From: an uncultured Ruminococcus sp.
GTDB taxonomy: Bacteria > Bacillota > Clostridia > Oscillospirales > Acutalibacteraceae
Direction: 5' to 3'
Length of the DNA: 9,652 nt
Assembly: GCA_902803035.1 (NCBI GenBank)
Contig: CADCON010000077.1
Coordinates: 1 to 9,652, forward strand
In this document: piece by piece, positions 1 to 5,871 of the stretch
Layout of the letters: the number at the start of each line of letters is the position of its first letter
Position numbering within the stretch: the first letter of the stretch is position 1
Notes under the pieces: generated by a model
Databases searched by the model: none
What the model was told of the DNA's origin: nothing
The model's input: the letters and a program-made list of their open reading frames with translations, nothing else
Program-made: the position numbers and the translations under genes

Positions 1-86
1 GGTGCGGATAACAGGACTTGAACCTGCATGAACTTGCATTCACTAGAACCTGAATCTAGCGCGTCTGCCAATTCCGCCATATCCGC
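1..86 (-). tRNA. tRNA-Leu (anticodon CAG), 3' end cut by the window edge
   Basis: Read on the minus strand, the acceptor arm GCGGATA (starting at 86) pairs with TATCCGC (ending at 4), followed by discriminator A and CC. The last A of an encoded CCA would fall just outside the window. The anticodon stem CTAGA/TCTAG encloses the loop TTCAGGT, giving anticodon CAG, which reads CUG leucine codons. A long variable arm (class II tRNA) and the T-arm sequence GGTTCAAGTCC are present, as expected for tRNA-Leu. The cloverleaf was folded by eye. Confidence 0.96.
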
Positions 87-128
87 AGATTTAGCTATCG
101 AAAGCCGTTCGGCTTATTAGCAAGAAAT

Positions 129-157
129 AGTTTATCACACTCTGCGCCGTTTGTCAA
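129..157 (-). promoter_or_regulatory. Sigma-70-type promoter for the tRNA-Leu gene
   Basis: On the minus strand a perfect -35 box TTGACA (152-157) is followed by a 17-bp spacer and a -10 box TAAACT (129-134). Transcription should begin near 122, leaving a leader of about 36 nt before the tRNA 5' end. The leader contains a small hairpin, AAGCCG/CGGCTT, around 102-116, possibly connected with 5' processing. The perfect -35 and ideal spacing fit a strongly expressed stable-RNA gene. Confidence 0.75.
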
Positions 158-305
158 GTGATTTTTTCGATTTCTGTCATTATTTTTTCGCGTTTTTTTC
201 GCGTCATTCCCTCCAGAAAAGGAAAACGTGCCGCCGGATTCCATTCCGACGCCAAAATTATTAGTAGTATGTTTACATATTCGTAATAAAGCGGTCCAAA
301 AGCTG

Positions 306-314
306 TGCCATAAT
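306..314 (+). promoter_or_regulatory. Possible extended -10 promoter for the DUF5685/J-domain gene pair
   Basis: TGc directly followed by CATAAT (5 of 6 matches to TATAAT) forms an extended -10 element. It would start transcription near 321, upstream of the ribosome binding site at 334. No good -35 box lies at 16-18 bp upstream. A second hexamer, TATAAT at 321-326, matches better but would start RNA inside the ribosome binding site, so it is less likely to be the functional one. The rest of 158-305 is T-rich and shows nothing else recognisable. Confidence 0.35.
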
Positions 315-333
315 ATTTTATATAATGTAATTT

Positions 334-339
334 GAGGGG
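334..339 (+). promoter_or_regulatory. Ribosome binding site that fixes the DUF5685 start at GTG 347
   Basis: GAGGGG lies 7 nt upstream of GTG 347. The longest open frame could begin at TTG 332, but that codon would leave the ribosome binding site inside the gene. Starting at 347 gives a protein beginning MFGYIR, which matches how family members usually begin. Confidence 0.75.
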
Positions 340-346
340 CAGTATC

Positions 347-1297
347 GTGTTCGGATATATACGCATCTACAAGCCGCAATTGAGAATATGCGAATTCGAA
401 ACCTACCGCGCCGTGTATTGCACCCTTTGCAGACACCTCGGCAGACAGATGGGCTTTCCCTCCCGGCTGCTGCTCAATTATGATTATACCTTCATGGCCA
501 TGCTCATGCTCGGTCTCAGCGGCGAAACACCCCGCGTCGAATCCGGCAGGTGCGTCGTCAATCCCCTGAAGAAATGCGGCTACTGCACGGGATGCGACAA
601 GGCCTTTGATTATACCTCCGCCCTTACCGGCATCATGTTCTATTACAAGCTCAGGGACAGCATTGCCGACGCCTCCTCAGGCAAGCGGATGCTTTACCGG
701 ACGCTGCAGCCCTATGCCGCCCATCTGCGTAAAAAGGCGGCGAAGCTCTATCCCGAAGAGGACGCGCTTGTAAACGAATACATAACCCGCCAGTTCGCCG
801 CCGAAAGCCGCGCGAGGGAAAGCGGCGAAATCATCATTGACGAGTTGTGCCAGCCCACCGCCGACGTGATTTCCGCCTTCGCCGTCAGACTTTCGGAGAA
901 GCCGGACGACAAAATCATTCTCAGGCATTTCGGCTATTTCCTCGGACGCTGGATCTATCTGATCGACGCGCTCGACGACCTCAACGACGATCTGAAGGAC
1001 GGCTCCTTCAATCCCCTTGCGCTGAAATTCGGACTTACTCCCGCCGACGCGGAGAACAGAACCGACCTGTGGGAGCAGGCAAGAGTATTCGGCAACGACA
1101 GCCTGAATATGTCCGCCGCCGAAGCCGTCAAGTATTACGAGCTTCTCAATCTCGGCGGATTCAAGCCCATCACCGACAACATCATGTATCTCGGCATCTC
1201 CAGAGCGCAGCATTCCGCGCTGTTTCCGCCTGCCAAAAAAAGGCGCAGACGTTCAGATAAGAATCAAATAAATACAGGAGTTGAAGAAAATGAATGA
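347..1297 (+). CDS. DUF5685 family protein, cysteine-rich N-terminus
   Basis: This 316-residue protein begins MFGYIRIYKPQLRICEFETY, which I recognise as the DUF5685 family of Clostridia, whose function is unknown. The first 83 residues carry seven cysteines (C15, C25, C28, C69, C77, C80, C83) arranged as CxxC-like pairs, suggesting a metal or iron-sulphur site. No signal peptide or convincing transmembrane segment is visible, so it is probably cytoplasmic. Two aspartate motifs stand out: D104-SIA-D108, and a D-rich stretch at 207-219 followed by SFNP. They resemble the paired DxxxD motifs of squalene/phytoene synthases (see findings). The C-terminus is basic (KKRRRRSDK). The gene overlaps the next one by 8 bp, implying translational coupling to a J-domain protein. 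The family call is fairly firm; any enzymatic role is inference. Confidence 0.85.
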   Translation: MFGYIRIYKPQLRICEFETYRAVYCTLCRHLGRQMGFPSRLLLNYDYTFMAMLMLGLSGETPRVESGRCVVNPLKKCGYCTGCDKAFDYTSALTGIMFYYKLRDSIADASSGKRMLYRTLQPYAAHLRKKAAKLYPEEDALVNEYITRQFAAESRARESGEIIIDELCQPTADVISAFAVRLSEKPDDKIILRHFGYFLGRWIYLIDALDDLNDDLKDGSFNPLALKFGLTPADAENRTDLWEQARVFGNDSLNMSAAEAVKYYELLNLGGFKPITDNIMYLGISRAQHSALFPPAKKRRRRSDKNQINTGVEENE

Positions 1298-1955
1298 TCC
1301 GTATGCAGTACTTGGTATCTCTTCAAACGCCTCTGACGACGAGGTAAAATCCTCCTACAGAGCGCTCGCCAAGAAATATCACCCCGACAACTACGCCAAT
1401 TCCCCCGACGTCGCTGATCTTGCCGCGGAAAAAATGGCGCAGGTCAACGAGGCTTACGACGCGATAGTCAATTTCCGCAAGAACGGCACTCCCATCGGCG
1501 GTTCTTCCTCCAATCAGGGAGCGTCCGGCGCGGGGAATCCCTACGGCTCCTTCCAGGGCACACAGCACACCGATTTCGCGGATGTCCGCAATCTCTTCAG
1601 CGCGGGAAGGATTACCGACGCCGAAATGCTTCTGGACGGCGTACCGAATTCCCGCAGGAATGCCGAATGGTATTTCCTCAAGGGAACCACCCTCTACCGC
1701 AGAGGCTGGATCGATCAGGCATATGCCCATTTTCAGAAGGCAGTCAACCTGGCCCCCAATAATTCCGAATACCGCGCGGCGTTCACACAGGCTTCCCAGC
1801 AGCGCACCGGCAGAAACGCGGGCTATAATTATAACAAAGGCAGCAGCGGTTCGTCCTGCGGCAGCGGCTGCGGCCCCTGCTCCACCTGCGTAGGGCTTCT
1901 CTGCGCGGATTCCTGCTGCGAATGCTTCGGCGGCGACCTCATCACCTGCTGCTGA
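1290..1955 (+). CDS. J-domain (DnaJ-like) co-chaperone with TPR repeats and cysteine-rich tail
   Basis: This 221-residue protein starts at ATG 1290, with AGGAG at 1276-1280 nine bases upstream. An alternative TTG at 1281 lies too close to that site. Residues 3-64 form a J domain with the diagnostic HPD at 31-33, which stimulates the ATPase of a DnaK/Hsp70 partner. A Gly/Ser/Asn linker (65-95) follows, then about two TPR-like helical pairs (97-165), usually protein-binding. The tail (188-221) packs ten cysteines into 32 residues, including CGSGCGPCSTC and a final CC. It lacks the CxxCxGxG zinc repeats and the substrate-binding domain of classical DnaJ, so it is a specialised J protein and not the housekeeping dnaJ. 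The start lies inside the DUF5685 gene (8-bp overlap), so the two are probably made together. The tail may bind metal; its role is unknown. Confidence 0.9.
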   Translation: MNDPYAVLGISSNASDDEVKSSYRALAKKYHPDNYANSPDVADLAAEKMAQVNEAYDAIVNFRKNGTPIGGSSSNQGASGAGNPYGSFQGTQHTDFADVRNLFSAGRITDAEMLLDGVPNSRRNAEWYFLKGTTLYRRGWIDQAYAHFQKAVNLAPNNSEYRAAFTQASQQRTGRNAGYNYNKGSSGSSCGSGCGPCSTCVGLLCADSCCECFGGDLITCC

Positions 1956-1974
1956 AATTCCTTCCCCCATCCAC

Positions 1975-2013
1975 AAAAGCAACACCATCGCCTGTCGTCC
2001 GGTGTTGCTTTTA
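1975..2013 (+). terminator. Intrinsic terminator after the J-domain gene
   Basis: A perfect 12-bp stem, AAAAGCAACACC (1975-1986) with GGTGTTGCTTTT (2001-2012), encloses a 14-nt loop and ends in a TTTT run. It begins 20 bp after the stop codon at 1955. The matching A run on the left means it could also act on the minus strand. Confidence 0.85.
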
Positions 2014-2052
2014 TCATATCATCATCACTGTCAGATTGCGAGGAATGGATAA

Positions 2053-2595
2053 ATGCGTTCCGGAAAAATGTCCTCCAGAATCGCGCTGTGCGGCATTCTG
2101 ACCGCGCTGAGCGTGGTTGTCATGATTATCGCCGGATTCATGGGCGTGCTGACCTATGCCGCGCCGATGATCGCTGGCGGCGTCATGATTATTCCCGAAA
2201 GACAATACGGAAGGGCGACGGCTTTCACGATGTTCACGGCGGTGTCGCTGCTGGGCATTTTCCTGATTCCCGACAAGGAAATGGCGTTGTTCTACATACT
2301 CCTTTTCGGCCACTACCCCATCATTCAACCGCTGCTGGGCGGCATTATACGGAAACCGCTCAGGATCGCCGCCAAGCTTCTGGTCTTCAATGCCGGGGCG
2401 GTGCTGTCGGTGCTTCTCGCGCGGCTGCTGTTCGCCATTCCGGTCTTCGACACGGATCATCATCTCTGGCTCATCGCGGCAGGCTATCTGCTGGCAGCCA
2501 ATTTCTGCTTTTACCTTTATGACCGCGCGCTGATGGGCTTTTACGCCATCTATGACGCACGGCTTGCGCCGGTTATGAACCGGTATTTCAAATGA
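2053..2595 (+). CDS. Small multi-pass membrane protein of unknown function
   Basis: This 180-residue, very hydrophobic protein has about six predicted membrane segments (roughly 11-28, 31-47, 56-72, 77-97, 107-127, 138-156). Recognisable features are IPDKE at 72-76 and GHYPIIQPLL at 86-95, both between or at the edges of helices. The size and helix count recall S-components of ECF vitamin transporters, and I have a general impression of similar hypothetical proteins in Clostridia. I cannot assign a substrate, and no ATPase or EcfT partner is nearby. The start at ATG 2053 is supported by GAGG at 2040-2043. An internal ATG at 2068 is possible but has a weaker ribosome site. The gene follows a strong terminator, so it needs its own promoter in the 40 bp between; I see no clear one. 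The region is flanked by terminators on both sides, so it is probably monocistronic. Confidence 0.75.
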   Translation: MRSGKMSSRIALCGILTALSVVVMIIAGFMGVLTYAAPMIAGGVMIIPERQYGRATAFTMFTAVSLLGIFLIPDKEMALFYILLFGHYPIIQPLLGGIIRKPLRIAAKLLVFNAGAVLSVLLARLLFAIPVFDTDHHLWLIAAGYLLAANFCFYLYDRALMGFYAIYDARLAPVMNRYFK

Positions 2596-2636
2596 TGTTC
2601 GGACAGGCGCAGGCTCATTGATTCTCGAATGTTTTA

Positions 2637-2674
2637 ACAAGCTCCCATGGCTTAAAAGGCTATGGGAGCTTTCA
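2637..2674 (+). terminator. Hairpin terminator after the membrane-protein gene
   Basis: AAGCTCCCAT (2639-2648) pairs perfectly with ATGGGAGCTT (2662-2671), and some inner pairs extend the stem. Only a short T tract (CTTTC) follows, so termination strength is uncertain. It lies about 40 bp after the stop codon at 2595, in a convergent intergenic region where a terminator is expected. Confidence 0.65.
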
Positions 2675-2702
2675 ATTGCATTCAGGGCGTCATTCTCCGG
2701 AA

Positions 2703-2756
2703 CATGAATCCCCCCCCCCGCGGATCCTTCGGAAGGAAACGCGGGGGGGATTCATG
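2703..2756. repeat. Large inverted repeat with poly-C/poly-G arms between convergent genes
   Basis: The left arm (2703-2722) reads CATGAAT, then ten C, then GCG. The right arm (2740-2756) reads CGC, then seven G, then ATTCATG. The arms match except that the homopolymers differ by three bases. The loop contains a second small hairpin, TCCTT-CGG-AAGGA (2725-2737). No T tract follows on either strand. It sits between the stop codons of convergent genes and could terminate or stabilise either transcript, especially the minus-strand beta-helix mRNA. Confidence 0.7.
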
Positions 2757-2802
2757 CTGGTTGTAAAAGAGAGGACTATGGAAATATAGAAGAAGTCAGA
2801 CA

Positions 2803-4359
2803 TTACCCGGCGTATCCGCCGGCGGATACGCTGCCGGACTTTCTTCCCTTAAGCAGGAAGAAGCCCACACACCCCGCCGCGGTCAGAAGAAGCACGATGC
2901 CACCGATGACAATGACGGCTGTATATCCGGACGAATCCGCGGTGTCCGTTGCGGTGGTTCTGATTTCCGTAACCACCTCCGGCGCTTCGCCTTCGTTGGC
3001 GGAAATCGCTTCGCCGTTCACACAAAGCTGATAGCCGTTGAGGAAGATGTTGCTGTTGTCGGCGCTTTCGTTGCTCAGGTTATCCACATAGGAATCGCCT
3101 GTCAGCACAATCGTGGAATCCGCGCTGAGCGCAAGCGAGAGACTGCCGCCCTGATCGGCGTTATTGATCGCGCCCTTGTACACCGAGCCTTCCGTCATCT
3201 CCATCGAGAGAGAGGAAATGCTGTCCACCACTATATCGCCCCCGGCGGTCTGATTCTTCAGATTGAGCGTGACCTTGCCGCCGTTGGAGCCGCTGTTGCC
3301 CCACGCCGATTTCTCCGCGCGGAGAAATACGCCGGCTGCGTCGTTATTGACAATGGCGTTGTTGGTCAGGGTGATCACGCCGGTCGTGTTGGTGATATAG
3401 AAGGTGTCGCCCTTGTTGGTGATGATCGTGCTGTCGCTCGCGGTGAAGGAAGCGGTTCCCTCCGAAGCGTCGCCCGACATGGACTGGTAGAGGAAGATGT
3501 TCTTGTAGGTTTCCGACTGCCCGTTGAGCGTGTTGTTGGTATCGGTAAGCACGACGGCATTGAGTGTGACGGAATTCGCGCCCTCCACGACAACGCCTTC
3601 CGAAGAGGTCGAGGTGAGCTGGGCGTTGTTCACGGTGATGTCGGCTGTCGAATAAACAGCCGGCGAGCCTTGCCCGTTGGTGGTGTAGGTGCCGCCGTTG
3701 ACCGTCAGGGTTCCGCCGCCGCGGTCGCTTCGGATGGCGGCAGAGGAATTGCCCTGCGTTTCCACGGTGAGATTGCCGGCATTGAGCGTGCCGCCGCCGG
3801 TGACCATGATGCCGCCGGAATTGTTGGAGCTGGTGTGGATGGTGACGTCGCTGATGTTGACGGTGCCTGTCCCATAGGCAAATACGCCGTTGGCGTGCGC
3901 GCCGTCGGTGGTGACGCTGCCGCCTTCAATGTTGAGGGTCGCGCCGTTATAGACCAGCACGGCCGCGTTGGTGCCGTAGAAATCGGAGCTTTCGCTGCTT
4001 TCGTCGCCCGACTTGACGACGGTGACGTTCTTCAGTGTGGATTCGCCGCCCGAAACAAGCAGGGCATTTTCGCCCCCGGTAGTGCTTTTGTATGTCTGAT
4101 CGCCGGCGGTGGAGGAGGATTCGATGGTGCTGGCACCGGTGTAGCTGACGGAAGCCGGATCGCCACCCATGCCGCCCGGCATTCCGTCAGGCGGGTCTCC
4201 CGGAGGATCCCCCATCATGCTGCCCCCGGGCGGATCGCCCGGCGGATTGCCCGGCGGATTGCTGCCGAAAGAAGCCGCGACCACATTGGTTGTCAGGAAC
4301 GACACGGCGAAGATAACGGAGAGTGCCGAAGCCACTAATCTCTTTTTGTTTTCGTTCAT
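2803..4359 (-). CDS. Secreted beta-helix surface protein with Pro/Gly-rich neck and C-terminal membrane anchor
   Basis: This 518-residue protein has, in order: a signal peptide (1-29; charged NKKR, hydrophobic core, VVAA before the mature end); a Pro/Gly/Asp-rich neck (34-68) with repeated PPG units such as NPPGNPPGDPPGG and a GMPGGMGG stretch; and a long Thr/Ser/Asn/Gly-rich region (about 70-460). The last has irregular strand-turn repeats (for example GGGTLTVNGGTYTTNGQG) typical of right-handed parallel beta-helix proteins. A single transmembrane segment (480-503) follows, then a short basic tail beginning KGRK. There is no LPXTG motif, so it is probably anchored by this helix with the beta-helix outside. 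No catalytic residues of pectate-lyase-like enzymes are evident, so an adhesin or structural role is more likely, though carbohydrate binding is possible. It lies 148 bp downstream of a membrane acyltransferase gene on the same strand. The fold is inferred from composition and repeat pattern. Confidence 0.85.
   Translation of the reverse strand: MNENKKRLVASALSVIFAVSFLTTNVVAASFGSNPPGNPPGDPPGGSMMGDPPGDPPDGMPGGMGGDPASVSYTGASTIESSSTAGDQTYKSTTGGENALLVSGGESTLKNVTVVKSGDESSESSDFYGTNAAVLVYNGATLNIEGGSVTTDGAHANGVFAYGTGTVNISDVTIHTSSNNSGGIMVTGGGTLNAGNLTVETQGNSSAAIRSDRGGGTLTVNGGTYTTNGQGSPAVYSTADITVNNAQLTSTSSEGVVVEGANSVTLNAVVLTDTNNTLNGQSETYKNIFLYQSMSGDASEGTASFTASDSTIITNKGDTFYITNTTGVITLTNNAIVNNDAAGVFLRAEKSAWGNSGSNGGKVTLNLKNQTAGGDIVVDSISSLSMEMTEGSVYKGAINNADQGGSLSLALSADSTIVLTGDSYVDNLSNESADNSNIFLNGYQLCVNGEAISANEGEAPEVVTEIRTTATDTADSSGYTAVIVIGGIVLLLTAAGCVGFFLLKGRKSGSVSAGGYAG
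2810..2831. repeat. Perfect 22-bp palindrome inside the 3' end of the beta-helix gene
   Basis: GCGTATCCGCC (2810-2820) is followed immediately by its exact reverse complement GGCGGATACGC (2821-2831). It covers codons for the last residues of the beta-helix protein (within SVSAGGYAG), ending 5 bp from the stop codon. In RNA it would fold into a GC-rich stem with a tiny loop. No T tract follows on the minus strand, so a simple terminator is unlikely. Confidence 0.7.
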
Positions 4360-4366
4360 AAAAATA

Positions 4367-4371
4367 CCTCC
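4367..4371 (-). promoter_or_regulatory. Ribosome binding site that fixes the beta-helix gene start at 4359
   Basis: On the minus strand GGAGG lies 7 nt before ATG at 4357-4359. The open frame extends upstream to 4662, into the acyltransferase gene, but only the 4359 start has a good ribosome site and puts the signal peptide at the very N-terminus. Confidence 0.85.
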
Positions 4372-4384
4372 GATTGATTTCATA

Positions 4385-4476
4385 TTAAGCCGTTTAAGCT
4401 CGTTCCGGTTCGTATACGAAGCATCGTTCCGAACCTTCTGGCAATAGTGTAACCGTGTTAGTTTAAGCGTACTTAA
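4385..4476. promoter_or_regulatory. Cluster of palindromes and direct repeats upstream of the beta-helix gene, operator-like
   Basis: The 148-bp spacer between the acyltransferase stop and the beta-helix start is crowded with symmetry. There is a perfect 12-bp palindrome TTCGTATACGAA (4409-4420), two copies of TCGTTCCG (4400-4407 and 4424-4431) flanking it 24 bp apart, two copies of GTTTAAGC (4392-4399 and 4461-4468), an extra TTAAGC (4385-4390), and the inverted repeat TTAAG-CGTA-CTTAA (4463-4476). No convincing -35/-10 pair was found, nor a terminator after the acyltransferase gene. Binding sites for a dimeric regulator of the surface-protein gene are plausible but unproven. Confidence 0.4.
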
Positions 4477-4507
4477 AATTCCTGAAATAAACCGGAGATT
4501 ATTTTGA

Positions 4508-5596
4508 TTATGAAATTCCAAGCGTGATACGGGAAAGCCATTTCCGCTTGCGGATGACATACTTGTGCAGCACAACCGGAACCAGCAGCCCCAGAAGGAT
4601 GGAGACCATGTTTCCAGCCCAATCCGGTACAGACAGCTTTTTGAAGACGATATTGCTGGCATGGACGATCCACGGGTTGTGAAGCAGGTAGATCGGAAGG
4701 GAATAATCGCCCAGAATCCTGATCAATCGGGTGAGCCTTCGCTTACAGGCGGCAAGAAACGTGCTGACGATATAGACTGCCGCTATGCCGAGAATGCCTA
4801 AAAATGCGATCTCGAGGTTTTTCAGAACCGTTTTCAGGTAGAGATCGGACACATGCGCCGGAACAGAAGTCAGGTGGTAAAAAGCGGCATAAAACGCCGC
4901 AAGTATCGCTAACAGCGCAGCCCAGTTTTTCAGGAGGATTCTTTCCAGCCTGTACCTCTGGAACATCCTGCCGAAGCCGAATGTCAGAATACTCCGGCAC
5001 AGCTTGGTCAGAATGTACTCGTCCGCTTTGAAAATCACTGACATCAGCGCAAGCAGAACAAAGCAGACCAGCACCGGCTCCGGCCTTTTGGAACATTTAA
5101 GGAAAGCGTAATTGATCATAAACACCCAGAACAGCGCAAAGAGGAACCAGTAGAGCTGCATGTGAAAATATCTGTAGGTCAGGAGCCCCACGATGATTTC
5201 AGCCGGCGAATATCTTTGAAAGCCCAGTGCCTCCGCCACATGAATGCCGTACCAATCCGACAGCTTGTACAGAATGAAGGTGCCGACAAACAGAATACCT
5301 GCCCAGAAGGCATAAGGGACAAGGAGCGCCTTGCATTTCTTTAGCGCAAATGACTTGAATCCCATGCGCTGATATTTGTCGCTGTACTTCTGAAATAAAT
5401 ATCCCGCAACAAACATAAAAACATGTACATCAATAAACACACAGACGGTAATAAAGACATTTGAAAACCCTGTGTCAAAGTACAGGACGACGGAATGCTG
5501 CAGGACAACCAGCAATATCCCGAAGCCGCGCATCAATTGCAGAATGTCGCGCTCACTGTTCAGTTCATCATAAGACCTTGGCTTGATTGGTAACAT
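4508..5596 (-). CDS. Integral membrane acyltransferase, acyltransferase-3 family
   Basis: This 362-residue polytopic membrane protein has about ten hydrophobic segments. Near the N-terminus, after ERDILQL, comes R23-(x10)-H34 within MRGFGILLVVLQHS, the arginine/histidine pattern of the acyltransferase-3 family. Its members move acetyl or other acyl groups onto surface polysaccharides, peptidoglycan or lipids. Other fitting features are the FMFVAGYLF segment and the late YSLPIYLLHNPW motif with its membrane-facing histidine. The length is normal for a stand-alone member with no extra SGNH domain. The start at 5596 is supported by AAGGAG at 5607-5612 (10 nt spacing) and a strong promoter further up. 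The substrate cannot be read from sequence. The downstream gene encodes an exported surface protein, so a cell-envelope target is reasonable. Confidence 0.88.
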   Translation of the reverse strand: MLPIKPRSYDELNSERDILQLMRGFGILLVVLQHSVVLYFDTGFSNVFITVCVFIDVHVFMFVAGYLFQKYSDKYQRMGFKSFALKKCKALLVPYAFWAGILFVGTFILYKLSDWYGIHVAEALGFQRYSPAEIIVGLLTYRYFHMQLYWFLFALFWVFMINYAFLKCSKRPEPVLVCFVLLALMSVIFKADEYILTKLCRSILTFGFGRMFQRYRLERILLKNWAALLAILAAFYAAFYHLTSVPAHVSDLYLKTVLKNLEIAFLGILGIAAVYIVSTFLAACKRRLTRLIRILGDYSLPIYLLHNPWIVHASNIVFKKLSVPDWAGNMVSILLGLLVPVVLHKYVIRKRKWLSRITLGIS

Positions 5597-5709
5597 ATAC
5601 GGTTTTCTCCTTAACGTGCTTCGGACAACCTGTTATTGGTTTCAAAATGAGGGACACGCTGACTAAAGATGCCGGCGTGCGCCGCCTTTCAATGGGTTGT
5701 CATAACAGA

Positions 5710-5738
5710 ATTATATCATTTCCGAAAATAAATAGCAA
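5710..5738 (-). promoter_or_regulatory. Promoter for the acyltransferase gene
   Basis: On the minus strand the -35 box TTGCTA (5733-5738), a 17-bp spacer and a perfect -10 box TATAAT (5710-5715) are present. A TGA just before the -10 makes it an extended -10 element. The start point is near 5703, leaving a leader of about 107 nt. That leader includes a GC-rich hairpin (CGGC-N4-GCCG, around 5673-5684) of unknown role. Confidence 0.75.
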
Positions 5739-5800
5739 TGTTTTTTTGCGGGCTTATTGTATGATTTCTGAATTATATTGGAAGGATTGCGTGAGAAATA

Positions 5801-5829
5801 TTGATTATAGTAAAAGATTTTGATATAAT
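5801..5829 (+). promoter_or_regulatory. Promoter for the CYTH remnant / asparaginase / TraX transcript
   Basis: TTGATT (5801-5806), a 17-bp spacer and a perfect TATAAT (5824-5829) preceded by TGA form a strong extended -10 promoter. Transcription would start near 5836, about 36 nt before the CYTH remnant and 275 nt before the asparaginase start. No terminator is visible between, so this promoter probably drives 6111-8071 as well. Confidence 0.8.
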
Positions 5830-5871
5830 TAACATGACAGTATTGTATTCATTGCAAAGAAGGGCGAATAT

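Noticed and set aside
332..346. TTG start giving a five-residue longer DUF5685 protein
   Set aside because: The ribosome site GAGGGG lies within this stretch, and the family normally starts MFGY.
677..1213. Minus-strand open frames opposite the DUF5685 gene and, similarly, opposite the J-domain gene
   Set aside because: They have shadow composition, no family resemblance and no promoter or ribosome site. The plus-strand products are recognised families.
4170..4265. Repeated GGCGGATTGCCC-type units that look like a short tandem or CRISPR-like array
   Set aside because: They are the codons of the PPG-repeat neck of the beta-helix protein: irregular in length, in frame, and without spacers.
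3670..4338. Long plus-strand open frame opposite the beta-helix gene
   Set aside because: The product is low-complexity Ala/Gly/Asp/Arg without a ribosome site. It results from the repeated GC-rich codons of the real minus-strand gene.
4360..4662. N-terminal extension of the beta-helix reading frame into the acyltransferase gene
   Set aside because: It has no ribosome site of its own, overlaps the acyltransferase coding sequence, and would bury the clear signal peptide that starts at 4359.
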